A DNA stretch of 43,350 nt from Candidatus Methanoperedentaceae archaeon (GCA_003104905.1 PQAS01000040.1:1-43350); one strand, 5' to 3'; shown: positions 1-7,990, numbered from the stretch's first letter. Notes: a model not told the origin generated them from the letters alone. A program made the numbers and translations.

Positions 1-1017
1 ATTGGAAGTATCAGAAACATAAACATTGCCGCTGCTATCAACAGCTATCCCTGATGGGTCAATGAATTGGCCGTCGCCACTCCCGGAGCTTCCCCATTCA
101 GCTAAAAAGACACCCGATGAATTGAACTTCTGGATGCGGTTATTAGAAGTATCTGTCACATAGGCATTGCCACTGTTATCCATGGCTACCCCATATGGAT
201 GATAGAACTGGCCATCGCCTTTGCCGTAACTTCCCCACATATCCATTAAGCTGCCGGATGAACTGAATTTCCGGATGCGGTTATTATAAGTATCTGTCAC
301 ATAGACATTCCCACCGCTATCCACAGCTATTCCTGACGGGCCATCCCCGCTGCCCCAACTGGCTAAGAAGCCTCCCGATGAATTGAACTTCTGGACGCGG
401 TCATTAAAAGTATCTGCAACATAGACATTGCCACCGCTATCCACAGCCACCCCTTCAGGATAATTGAACTGGCCATCGTTATTGCCTTCGAGCCCCCATT
501 TAGCCAAAAAGCCACCTGATGAATTGAACTTCTGGATGCGGTGGTTATATGAATCAGAAACATAGACATTTCCGAGACTATCCACAGCTATTCCTTCAGG
601 ATCATTGAACTGGCCATCCCCGCTGCCGAAACTTCCCCATTCGGCTAAAAAACCTCCCGATGAACTGAATTTCTGGATGCGGTGATTCCCATCATCAGCA
701 ACATAAACATTACCGTTGTTATCCACAGCTATTCCTGATGGATCATTGAACTGGCCATTCCCACTGCCTTTGTCTCCCCATTTAGTTAAAAAGCCGCCCG
801 ATGAATTGAATTTCTGGACGCGGTGATTCCCATCATCAGCAACATAGACATTTCCGTCTCTATCCACCGCTATTCCTGATGGATTATCGAAATACCATTG
901 AACGGATGGGATTTTTAGTGCAAATTCATATGAGGCCTCTGCCCCGGTAATCAACATTGATCCCAAAACCAATATTATAACAATCCTGAGCGCATTCCTG
1001 ATGAAATCATGAACCAT
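1..1017 (-). CDS. Secreted NHL-repeat (beta-propeller) protein, C-terminus cut by window edge
   Basis: The minus frame is open from an ATG at 1017 to base 1 with no stop, so the C-terminus lies outside the window. The first ~28 residues form a signal peptide (basic start, hydrophobic core, ending near TGAEA). From about residue 42 come six complete NHL units and the start of a seventh, each of about 47 residues with the pattern PSGIAVDxxGNVYVxDxxNxRIQKFxSSGxFLxxWG. Unit four lacks seven residues after its WG. NHL units build a beta-propeller blade each, so the product is probably an exported binding or scaffold protein; the ligand cannot be told. The units are also similar at DNA level, which favours copy-number change by recombination. 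A TATA-like stretch lies near 1072-1080. Family is clear, function is not. Confidence 0.85.
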   Translation of the reverse strand, partial: MVHDFIRNALRIVIILVLGSMLITGAEASYEFALKIPSVQWYFDNPSGIAVDRDGNVYVADDGNHRVQKFNSSGGFLTKWGDKGSGNGQFNDPSGIAVDNNGNVYVADDGNHRIQKFSSSGGFLAEWGSFGSGDGQFNDPEGIAVDSLGNVYVSDSYNHRIQKFNSSGGFLAKWGLEGNNDGQFNYPEGVAVDSGGNVYVADTFNDRVQKFNSSGGFLASWGSGDGPSGIAVDSGGNVYVTDTYNNRIRKFSSSGSLMDMWGSYGKGDGQFYHPYGVAMDNSGNAYVTDTSNNRIQKFNSSGVFLAEWGSSGSGDGQFIDPSGIAVDSSGNVYVSDTSN

Positions 1018-1086
1018 TTCTTTCAGCCAACTACATTGAAGCAATGATAACAAACAATAGTTGTAGATTGTATAAAGACTTTATTC

Positions 1087-2271
1087 TTATTTGGTCCTTT
1101 TTCTTCTATTCAATACTTTTTCATAAACTTCTTCTGTCATCTGTGCTGTTTTTTTCCAGGTATAATTGGATGCAGCAATCTTTGCGTTAGTCCCGAGTCT
1201 ATGCGAAAGTTCAGGATCGTCCAGCAGTTGAAGTATAGCTTTTGAAAATTCTTTAATATTCCCATTCTCAATTACCAATCCCGTATTTCCATGTTCCAGA
1301 TTTTTCGCGGAGCCTTCAAAAGAAACAATTGCCTTTCCTGCTGCCATATAATTTAGTATTTTCTGAGGAATCCCGGGACATTCGATACGTGAATTCAATG
1401 CCACATCCGCATTCACAATATACGGGGGGATCTTTGCAAAATCAAGCCGTAAGATATCAATATACTCCCTGATCCCAAGCGCTCCGGCAAGATACTCATA
1501 ATTGTCAAAAGGAGAATCTGAAATGATTTGAAGACGAACATCATCACGTTGACTCGACACTTGCGCAAAAGCTCTTAGAAGGAGATCGATCCTTTGATAA
1601 GACGCTAAATTGCCTGTAAAAATCAATATCTTATTTCTTTGTTCAAATTCCCTGTTTTCTTCAGGCTTGATATTGAAATAATCAAGTTCGACTCCATTCG
1701 GTATTACTGAAATATTTGACGGCGATACTTGTTTATGCCGGGTCAATTCTCTTTCTATGTCGTCTGTGACTGATATTACATAGTCCGCCATATCCGGGAT
1801 GACCATGTCAAGACGCCTGGCAATGCCATTTCTTATATATTTCGGCAATCCAAATTCATAGTACGGAAGCTCTGATGTCAAAATTGTATGAGCGTCATAA
1901 ATTACCGGATGTTTCGTCAATTTTCGCACGCCGATAGATACAACAAGTCCTTCATAATTATGTGCATGTATAAGATCAATTTCATACATCCTCAGAATTT
2001 TATATAGTTTTATAGCTAAAAGAAAATCTATAACTAACAATTTTTGAAATGTTGGTCCCGGAGAACACTTTTTATATGTTTTTACATCGGGTATACGATG
2101 TATCTTGAAAAGGTCCTGTTTTACTTCAACTCCGAGATGATAGGTTACTACATGTACTTCGTGCCCTCTTTTTGCAAGCGCTTCAGCCATTTTGAAGATC
2201 CTTATAGGCGTTCCCCTGGAGTAAGGAAAAGGACATGCAGCAACCATTGCAATCTTGAAACGTCTACTCAT
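1087..2271 (-). CDS. Glycosyltransferase family 4 (GT-B fold)
   Basis: This 394-residue protein has the full length of a GT4 enzyme. The N-terminal Rossmann half opens with ACPFPYSRGTPIRIFKMAEAL, the usual acceptor-side start of the family. The C-terminal nucleotide-sugar half begins near residue 215 (ILIFTGNLASYQRIDLLLRA) and contains PGIPQKILNYMAAGKAIVSF followed by a GNTGLVIENGN segment, the donor-binding signature of retaining GT4 enzymes. There is no signal peptide or membrane span, so it should act at the cytoplasmic face on activated sugars for surface glycans, glycolipids or protein glycosylation. Donor and acceptor are unknown. It ends 69 bases upstream of the start of the NHL gene on the same strand. 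Confidence 0.88.
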   Translation of the reverse strand: MSRRFKIAMVAACPFPYSRGTPIRIFKMAEALAKRGHEVHVVTYHLGVEVKQDLFKIHRIPDVKTYKKCSPGPTFQKLLVIDFLLAIKLYKILRMYEIDLIHAHNYEGLVVSIGVRKLTKHPVIYDAHTILTSELPYYEFGLPKYIRNGIARRLDMVIPDMADYVISVTDDIERELTRHKQVSPSNISVIPNGVELDYFNIKPEENREFEQRNKILIFTGNLASYQRIDLLLRAFAQVSSQRDDVRLQIISDSPFDNYEYLAGALGIREYIDILRLDFAKIPPYIVNADVALNSRIECPGIPQKILNYMAAGKAIVSFEGSAKNLEHGNTGLVIENGNIKEFSKAILQLLDDPELSHRLGTNAKIAASNYTWKKTAQMTEEVYEKVLNRRKRTK

Positions 2272-2423
2272 GATTGAATCAACTTTTTAACTCTATTCCA
2301 GTTGATTTCGATAACCTGAATAAACGGATTCCAATGATTCTTCAAGATATTTGCTCCGCTTTTGCCATAAAAAGTGTAAAATGATCAGATAATATTTCTT
2401 CATAAATCATAAGCCTTGATATT

Positions 2424-2496
2424 ATGCACTTCAAATTAATATAGATTTACCAATTTATGAGCTTATATAGGTAAACTATATATTTTAGAAGTGCAT
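2424..2496. repeat. Large imperfect inverted repeat upstream of the actin-like gene
   Basis: The left arm 2424-2451 and right arm 2470-2496 are imperfectly complementary around an 18-base loop. The outer nine bases, ATGCACTTC at 2424-2432 and GAAGTGCAT at 2488-2496, match perfectly. The inner TTTACC (2446-2451) and GGTAAA (2470-2475) also match, with AT-rich pairing between. The structure ends 34 bases before the TTG start at 2531. It could be an operator dyad overlapping the promoter or an RNA hairpin in the leader. Confidence 0.6.
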
Positions 2497-2530
2497 TTGT
2501 TTATATGCATAATTATAATGAGGGATACTT

Positions 2531-3580
2531 TTGGCAACCAGGAAGAAAATAAAAAAAACATCTGCAGCGCCCATAAAGGAAAGCAAGACATTATTTATTG
2601 GGATTGACTTTGGAACTAACCATACTGCAATATCCACAAGCGATGGAAAGAAAAAGAGCATCTTGAGCCTTGTGGGGATCCCGAAGGACGCAATAGCATC
2701 AAAATTCCTGAAGAAAGAACGTCTCTATGGTGATGAAGCATTAAAGCACAGGGTTGCCCTTAACATGTTCAAACCGATCGAATCGGGATTGATAAAAAAC
2801 CAGAGAGACGACCTGGAAGCTGCAAAAGGCCTGCTGGATTACGTATTGGGACTTGTGGATGCAAACAGGGATGTAAAAAAGTATGCAATTATAGGTGTTC
2901 CGTCCCAGGCAAGTGTACTTAATAAAAAGATCATTACAGAAATATTAAAAGATTCCTTTGATGGTGTAATGGTTGCAAGCGAACCATTTTGTGTAGCATA
3001 TAACCTGGGACAACTGGAACATGCCCTGGTAGTTGATATTGGCGCAGGAACTACAGATATTTGCAGGGTGCATGGTACCCTTCCGGAGACTGATGACCAG
3101 ATAAGCAGCAACAAAGCAGGTGATTTTATTGATTCTGAATTGGTGAGGCTTATTTCCGAAGAATATACAAATGTAAGTGTAACAAATGAGATGGTCAAAC
3201 GATGGAAAGAACAGAGTTCATTCGTTGGTGAACCCGAAGAAGAGATCGTTGTGGACGTACCTGTTGAATCTTCCATACTCAAATTATCAATCACAAAAGA
3301 AATAAAAAATTCATGTGAGTCCATTATCCCGGATATAATAAGCGGCATCTCCAAATTAATATCCACATATGATCCTGACTTCCAGGAAGAGTTAAGGAAT
3401 AATATCTGGCTGGCAGGCGGAGGAAGCCAGATCAGGAACCTCGATGTGGAACTGGAAAAGGAACTGGAATTAATAGAAGGCGGAAAGGTCTTTAAGGATA
3501 CGGATCCGGTTTTCAGCGGCGCAAATGGAGCATTGAAACTGGCCCAGGACATGCCGCCTGAATTCTGGCAAACCACATAG
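2531..3580 (+). CDS. MamK-family actin-like protein
   Basis: The 349-residue length fits bacterial MamK (about 347). Actin/Hsp70-superfamily motifs occur in order: phosphate-1 loop FIGIDFGTNHTAIST near residue 23, the MamK-like segment VGIPKDAIASKFL near 50, LVVDIGAGTTDICRVHG (phosphate-2) near 165, and LAGGGSQIR (adenosine motif) near 295. The C-terminus MPPEFWQ resembles the MamK ending LPPQYW. By comparison from memory, the match is much closer to MamK than to crenactin, MreB or DnaK. MamK polymerises with ATP and positions magnetosomes in bacteria; no magnetosome genes are seen here. The first ~20 residues are lysine-rich and extra. The start is TTG at 2531. It ends in TAG directly followed, in the same frame, by the next gene. 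Family assignment is strong; the cellular role is unknown. Confidence 0.85.
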   Translation: MATRKKIKKTSAAPIKESKTLFIGIDFGTNHTAISTSDGKKKSILSLVGIPKDAIASKFLKKERLYGDEALKHRVALNMFKPIESGLIKNQRDDLEAAKGLLDYVLGLVDANRDVKKYAIIGVPSQASVLNKKIITEILKDSFDGVMVASEPFCVAYNLGQLEHALVVDIGAGTTDICRVHGTLPETDDQISSNKAGDFIDSELVRLISEEYTNVSVTNEMVKRWKEQSSFVGEPEEEIVVDVPVESSILKLSITKEIKNSCESIIPDIISGISKLISTYDPDFQEELRNNIWLAGGGSQIRNLDVELEKELELIEGGKVFKDTDPVFSGANGALKLAQDMPPEFWQTT

Positions 3581-4198
3581 ATGCTGGATGAATTTACTGG
3601 ATCTCCAATCGAAACCCAGCGAAAGTGGTTGAAATTTCTCCTTGAGAGAGTCGGCCACAACAACCTCCCAAAACTTCTTAATTATTATGTGAGCATAGGC
3701 TGGATAAGCGAATCCGCATCTATCAGGCTCCTTGAGATAGCAAGTTTGGAAAAACGCTATAAGGGGACATCCTGGACTCTTTCTGCCGAAGAGCAAAGAA
3801 TTTCAAGGTTTTTTATCGAGAAGCTAAAAGGGGGAGAAATTGAAGATTCTCTTCTAAATGTGCATGTTCCTGGAAAAGCAAGGCCGGATATTGAAAGAAA
3901 GATTGAGATAAGACAAACCGAACGTATTCATCCTGTAGAAAAAAAGAAGATGGAGATCAGTATACACCGCCGCGAGGTCACTATCAATAACCTTGAACTG
4001 GAACTTGAAGAAAAGTATGCGCAAATAGAACAACTCAAGGAAAGGATACGGAAACTTGAAACCGCTTTTGAAGAAAACCGGAAGGAACTGATGAAAAATA
4101 AGATTTATATGGATCTAATGGATCAGAACATCAGGCTAAAAAAAGCAGTTCGTCCCGAAAAATCAAAACGAATGCGCCGATCTAATCATCTTTCTTGA
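3581..4198 (+). CDS. FlaD/E-domain coiled-coil protein
   Basis: The first ~85 of 205 residues look like the archaellum FlaD/FlaE domain: RKWLKFLLERVG, then LPKLLNYYVSIGWISE, then an LLEIA helix, and AEEQRISRFFIEKLKG, matching the family pattern of W-x-FL-x-ERVG, YYVxIGWISE and FIEKL-G. Residues ~115-185 are a charged heptad-rich coiled coil. FlaD/E proteins sit at the cytoplasmic side of the archaellum motor and link to the chemotaxis adaptor. This one has no archaellum genes around it and follows the MamK-like actin with zero spacing (TAG then ATG) and in the same frame, without a Shine-Dalgarno sequence of its own. I infer a partner or adaptor of the actin. Its last bases overlap the convergent PPOX gene. 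Confidence 0.75.
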   Translation: MLDEFTGSPIETQRKWLKFLLERVGHNNLPKLLNYYVSIGWISESASIRLLEIASLEKRYKGTSWTLSAEEQRISRFFIEKLKGGEIEDSLLNVHVPGKARPDIERKIEIRQTERIHPVEKKKMEISIHRREVTINNLELELEEKYAQIEQLKERIRKLETAFEENRKELMKNKIYMDLMDQNIRLKKAVRPEKSKRMRRSNHLS

Positions 4199-4658
4199 AT
4201 TTCACTGATTTGAAATGGGGGCCTTTCCAGTACACCATTTTCTCAACATTTATCTGTACTATGACATCATTCTCGCCAAGGGGCTTATTCTCTATGACTT
4301 TCTGGTATTTGCTCTTGAATTCCAGATAAATGTCGGTATATAATTGCAGTGTCTCTTCAGAGAGGAAATATATTGGCGCCCTGTCAGTAATGATCGCCCT
4401 GCCCTGGGCCATAACTCCTTCATTATTGAAGGGATTTACCGGGTCCCTGATATCTATGGTTATACTGACATTTGGGTTTTCACACAGGTTCTTGACCTTT
4501 TTTGATCTCTCATTCGTGATGAAGAAAAGTTTCTGGGAATTCTCATCATATATGAAAAAAACCGGAGTCAAGTGCGGCTGGTCATTTTTATCGCTCGTGC
4601 ATACATAACCGAAATAGTTGCTGTAAAGGATATTTCGCATTTCTTCAGGTATTCGCAT
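4182..4658 (-). CDS. Pyridoxamine 5'-phosphate oxidase-fold (PPOX) flavin-binding protein
   Basis: A 158-residue single-domain split-barrel protein. The N-terminal MRIPEEMRNIL followed by FGYVCTSDKNDQPHLTPVFFIYDE and the later LFFITNERSKKVKNLCENPNVSITID pattern is typical of the PPOX class that binds FMN or F420. The substrate is not predictable. The ATG at 4658 is chosen because a GGTG Shine-Dalgarno sequence lies just upstream and the preceding gene stops at 4661; a longer frame from 4697 would overlap that gene. It forms an operon with the upstream membrane-PPOX fusion and overlaps the end of the FlaD/E-like gene by 17 bases (convergent). Confidence 0.82.
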   Translation of the reverse strand: MRIPEEMRNILYSNYFGYVCTSDKNDQPHLTPVFFIYDENSQKLFFITNERSKKVKNLCENPNVSITIDIRDPVNPFNNEGVMAQGRAIITDRAPIYFLSEETLQLYTDIYLEFKSKYQKVIENKPLGENDVIVQINVEKMVYWKGPHFKSVKFKKDD

Positions 4659-4660
4659 GT

Positions 4661-5887
4661 TCACACCGGGACGCTTATTTGTTTTGCCCCTCTCCAATAA
4701 ATTATCTTAACCGGCTTTACTTCAACAAGTATCCTTGCAATAATTGGCGTCAGCTGCCAGGCTTTTGGCAATTCTGATGTAGAATATTTTTTTGTATATT
4801 CGGGATATTTTTTCATAAATAGCAAAAGTGCCTGTACCATGTGAATAAACCGGAAAGGGATATCCATAATACCGTAGATTTTGACTTCTCCGGTAAACAG
4901 GACGGCTTTGTTTTGATATATATTGCTCATATCCCTTTTATCTATCAGGAATGCAACTTTGTTGTTTTCCTGCATGATCTTTAACTTTCTTGCTTCTTTT
5001 GAAGTATTGAACAGTATCTTCTGCCCGTCAAAAACATAAACAACTGGCGTTACATGAGTTTTTCCTTTCAGTGAAGTGCCGATATATGCAAAACTTGACT
5101 CCTTCACAAGATTATAGATGTCAGGCGGTAGCCACGGTACTTTTGAGATAATATAGGCCGAAATAAGTGACGTAAGTGTTACAAAAACCATAAAGAAAAA
5201 TATGGTCGCTACCAGGAAATTATCTGTCTTGAAAAGAGGTAATAAAAGAAGGGAAATAAGCCCGAAGAAGACATTATTTATATCAAGCTGCTGCAGGTAT
5301 CGAAGTTCGGTGTATGGGGTATGTTCGAGTTCCGTTCTTTTTTCGGCAAGTTTTTTTAACCGCACAGATCTCCATAGCGCAAGGACTGATGTCCATATCC
5401 CAAGCCCCATCCTGTAGCAAATATCCCATATCAGTAGACTTACGAACACTAATAAAATCACATGTGGATCTTTTCCAAGCCACATATCCAGTAAATCTTT
5501 ACCAAGATAGAAAATATACAGCATAAAAGGAAAGAAAATAACAAGCCCTGGCAATGCCTCATAATGATTTCTATGGAAAAGTATCTTCTTATACCGCTCG
5601 AGCAAGTCATTTTCATCCTTGCTTAGAGGAGCCCTGAATTTTCGCAGTGTTGGCGCAAGCTGCAGGATTAGGTGACTCCATGATACTGCGACAAGGATTG
5701 CAAGTGAGCCGTATAACAGGGAAATTAGCCCGAGCTCAAATATAAAACCAAATAAGATACCCAGAACAAGGAGCAATAACAATTGCAGCAGTATGCTGTA
5801 TTTGTAGGATACAAGGGAAAATGGAGGTATCCTGCCTACGATCTCTTCATAAATCCACTTCTTTTCTTTTCTGGCGTCATTTTCCAT
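4661..5887 (-). CDS. Membrane protein with C-terminal PPOX-fold domain
   Basis: The N-terminal ~260 residues hold several hydrophobic segments: a pair near 30-75, two around 110-150 with LLVFVSLLIWDICYRMGLG, and a pair near 200-245. The C-terminal ~150 residues are a PPOX-type split barrel: FAYIGTSLKGKTHVTPVVYVFDG, then ILFNTSKEARKLKIMQENNKVAFLID, the same core as the next gene. This suggests duplication and fusion of a flavin/F420-binding domain to a membrane anchor. The start at ATG 5887 is preferred; a TTG at 5899 would add four residues. No clear Shine-Dalgarno sequence is seen. It is 2 bases from the downstream PPOX gene. Function unknown; a membrane-tethered redox or cofactor-binding role is inference. 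Confidence 0.78.
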   Translation of the reverse strand: MENDARKEKKWIYEEIVGRIPPFSLVSYKYSILLQLLLLLVLGILFGFIFELGLISLLYGSLAILVAVSWSHLILQLAPTLRKFRAPLSKDENDLLERYKKILFHRNHYEALPGLVIFFPFMLYIFYLGKDLLDMWLGKDPHVILLVFVSLLIWDICYRMGLGIWTSVLALWRSVRLKKLAEKRTELEHTPYTELRYLQQLDINNVFFGLISLLLLPLFKTDNFLVATIFFFMVFVTLTSLISAYIISKVPWLPPDIYNLVKESSFAYIGTSLKGKTHVTPVVYVFDGQKILFNTSKEARKLKIMQENNKVAFLIDKRDMSNIYQNKAVLFTGEVKIYGIMDIPFRFIHMVQALLLFMKKYPEYTKKYSTSELPKAWQLTPIIARILVEVKPVKIIYWRGAKQISVPV

Positions 5888-5954
5888 TCGATGTTTCAAT
5901 GTGAGGCATTAATAATAAATCCATATCCAGTATCAGACATGAGGGCTTCCTACC

Positions 5955-5999
5955 AGAATCCAAATTGTAGAATCCAAATAGATAATATTATTTATATCT
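5955..5999 (+). promoter_or_regulatory. Promoter region with 14-bp direct repeat and TATA box
   Basis: AGAATCCAAAT occurs twice, at 5955-5965 and 5969-5979, with a 14-base period. It is followed by a TATA-like TTATTTATATC about 27 bases before the ATG at 6022, which fits a leaderless transcript. The repeat could be an operator; it also lies between divergent genes. Confidence 0.5.
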
Positions 6000-6021
6000 T
6001 AAGCTAATTGTACTACTCGGT

Positions 6022-6516
6022 ATGATTAACTTTAAATTTGTTTCAATATTTGTGATCTTGATTTCCTTGATTTTCTCAGGGTGTACTGACCAGAAATCCG
6101 CCGGAACTCCGGTACCGACAGCAACTCCTGCTGCCGAAGCAACAGCCAAACCAACTGTTACGCCGACTTTACAGCCGACTCCAATCCCGACACCGGTAAG
6201 AACGCCTGTATTATATATAGCAGCTATAGATGAGATTTATGGATTCCGAACGGTCACGAGAACGAATGGTTCGGCGTCCTATAGTAATCATACACTAACA
6301 ATAAATGCCGGAGATACTGTAAGATGGAAAAGTTATTCAGATGCCAACGAACCTCTTACGATTGTGAGTGTGGAAGGCTTATGGAACAATTCAAGCGGCT
6401 ATCTGAAGCTCTCGTATAGTATCTTCAATTATACATTTGTCCAGCCTGGAAATTATGAGGTATATTTAAAGGATGAACCCAAAATTATTCACCAGAAAAT
6501 CATAGTTAATCCCTGA
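6022..6516 (+). CDS. Secreted lipoprotein with cupredoxin-like beta domain
   Basis: The 164-residue product starts with a signal peptide ending in the lipobox IFSGC, with Cys21 as the likely lipidated residue. A Thr/Pro/Ala-rich linker spans ~27-63 and would hold the domain away from the membrane. The C-terminal ~95 residues have the cupredoxin-like pattern LTINAGDTVRWKSYSD ... FVQPGNYEVYLKD. The usual His-Cys-His copper ligand set is not visible, so copper binding is doubtful. It probably faces the pseudoperiplasm as a structural or binding protein. It is divergent from the PPOX operon. Confidence 0.7.
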   Translation: MINFKFVSIFVILISLIFSGCTDQKSAGTPVPTATPAAEATAKPTVTPTLQPTPIPTPVRTPVLYIAAIDEIYGFRTVTRTNGSASYSNHTLTINAGDTVRWKSYSDANEPLTIVSVEGLWNNSSGYLKLSYSIFNYTFVQPGNYEVYLKDEPKIIHQKIIVNP

Positions 6517-6649
6517 TCAAAAAATATTTTTAAATGAATTAATCACGATGAATCATTAAGATTAAATCGCAAACATTAAATGTTGAAGATAGGAAGTATT
6601 CTTCCGAGCAAATCATTTTAGTGTCGAATTAATGTCACTAGAAATAGAA

Positions 6650-6666
6650 TTACTGCTTTGCAGTAA
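6650..6666. repeat. Perfect short hairpin upstream of the UPF0058 gene
   Basis: TTACTGC TTT GCAGTAA forms a seven-base perfect stem with a three-base loop, about 18 bases before the GGAGG ribosome-binding site. It may be an operator or leader hairpin. There is no T-run, so a terminator is unlikely. Confidence 0.5.
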
Positions 6667-6695
6667 ACAGCTACACACAGTTAGGAGGCGGTCTT

Positions 6696-6971
6696 ATACA
6701 CAAAGAAGAGTTGATCCAGCTACATACACTAATGGTGCAAATGAAGAAGTTTTTTGAGGAAAAAGGACATGGAGAATTCCTCCAGTACCAGTCCCTTCAA
6801 ATAAGCCCCATACATGTGCATAGAAGCAAAGCTGAACACAAACATGCAATTTTCATCCTCGGCAAGGAGATAGCATCCGTAATGACACTTGATGAATTTT
6901 CAGGTCCTGGAAGAACCCAGGTGCGAATGCAGGAACTTGCAAGCCGCGCTGTTGATGAAATGATGCATTAA
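6696..6971 (+). CDS. UPF0058 family protein with apparent ATA start codon
   Basis: The translated frame reads xHKEELIQLHTLMVQMKKFFE, the usual N-terminus of the archaeal UPF0058 family, which normally begins MHKEELI. The codon in the Met position is ATA (6696-6698). A strong Shine-Dalgarno sequence GGAGG at 6684-6688 lies seven bases upstream, exactly placed for this codon. The next candidate, TTG at 6711, would remove five conserved residues and sit 22 bases from the GGAGG. The protein is a small (about 91-residue) helical, mostly soluble protein of unknown function with His-rich patches (HVHRSKAEHKHA). Either AUA is used for initiation or the base is a sequencing or assembly error for ATG. 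Confidence 0.82.
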   Translation: MHKEELIQLHTLMVQMKKFFEEKGHGEFLQYQSLQISPIHVHRSKAEHKHAIFILGKEIASVMTLDEFSGPGRTQVRMQELASRAVDEMMH

Positions 6972-7096
6972 AAAACGTCTCTATTTTTTCTTAATCGAAA
7001 CATTTCGAAGCATATATTAGGTACTACAGTAAAAATAACTGATTGTTTGATGACCCGTAATGCGTATTTTTGGGTTCATCATATGAGGGATATTTT

Positions 7097-7990
7097 ATGG
7101 AACTCAATGGAGTAGAGATAGAAGATACATTTGCGGAAGCATTTCCAATAAAAATGGCTAGAGTATTGATCACAGGCGCTACAAAAAGGTGGGCAATGGT
7201 TGCGGCACAAGAAGCAACAGGATTTGGAACCTCTGTAATAATGTGCCCGGCAGAAGCTGGTATTGAAAAAATTGTAGATGGCAGTGAAACGCCAGACGGC
7301 AGACCAGGTGTGTATATTAACATATGCACATTTGGCTACAAGGCCCTGGAGGAACAATTATTGAAACGCCTCGGCCAATGCGTCCTGACAGCGCCTACGG
7401 CCGCTATGTGGAATGGGCTTCCAGGTGCTGAGAAACAATTTGACACGGGATTTAAACTCAAGTTCTTCGGTGATGGATTTGAAAGTGAAATTGCCATCGG
7501 CGGGAGAAAAGCATATAAGATTCCGATGATGCAGGGCGATTTCATTGCCGAGCACGGTATAGGAGCACAGGAAGGTATTGCAGGCGGCAATTTCTTTATT
7601 ATGGCTGATACACAGATGACAGCCCTTGCAGCTGCGGAAAATGCTGTTGATGCCATAATGATGGAGACCGGCACGATCACTCCTTTCCCGGGAGGCATAG
7701 TGGCAAGCGGGTCAAAGGTCGGATTTGTTAATTATAAATTCATGAAGGCAACAACTAACGAAAAATTCAGCCCTTCAATAAAATCTAAGATCAAAGATAC
7801 AAATGTACCTGCGGATGTGAATTCCATATATGAGATAGTTATCAATGGCCTTGATGCAGATGCGATAAGCAGGTCAATTAAAGCCGGTATAGCTGCATCT
7901 GTAAGAGTTCCCGGTGTCAAGAAGATAAGTGCAGGCAACTACGGAGGTACGCTGGGCCCGCATAAATTCTATCTCAAAGACCTTATTTGA
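7097..7990 (+). CDS. ftr: Formylmethanofuran--tetrahydromethanopterin N-formyltransferase
   Basis: This 297-residue protein is full length for Ftr, which moves the formyl group between formylmethanofuran and tetrahydromethanopterin (EC 2.3.1.101), the second step of the reductive C1 pathway, run in reverse by methane oxidisers. Recognisable blocks are MELNGVEIEDTFAEAFPIKM, TAPTAAMWNGLPGAE, GGRKAYKIPMMQGDF, GGNFFIMADTQMTALAAAE and TPFPGGIVASGSKVG. The start at ATG 7097 has GAGGGA six bases upstream; the frame is open nine codons earlier. It appears monocistronic: it has its own Shine-Dalgarno sequence and a hairpin terminator immediately downstream. The enzyme is cytoplasmic and normally homotetrameric. 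Confidence 0.96.
   Translation: MELNGVEIEDTFAEAFPIKMARVLITGATKRWAMVAAQEATGFGTSVIMCPAEAGIEKIVDGSETPDGRPGVYINICTFGYKALEEQLLKRLGQCVLTAPTAAMWNGLPGAEKQFDTGFKLKFFGDGFESEIAIGGRKAYKIPMMQGDFIAEHGIGAQEGIAGGNFFIMADTQMTALAAAENAVDAIMMETGTITPFPGGIVASGSKVGFVNYKFMKATTNEKFSPSIKSKIKDTNVPADVNSIYEIVINGLDADAISRSIKAGIAASVRVPGVKKISAGNYGGTLGPHKFYLKDLI

Noticed and set aside
1-900. Regular DNA repeats as a CRISPR array
   Set aside because: The ~141-base period is a coding NHL repeat in one open frame, with varied units and no short identical repeats with unique spacers.
2531-3580. Actin-like gene as DnaK or MreB
   Set aside because: Its length, the VGIPKDAIASKFL segment and the MPPEFW ending fit MamK; there is no DnaK substrate domain and no MreB signature.
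2839-3663. 274-residue frame on the minus strand opposite the actin gene
   Set aside because: It is antisense to a clear MamK-family gene, is Ser/Thr/Ile-rich without motifs, and mirrors the codon pattern of the real gene.
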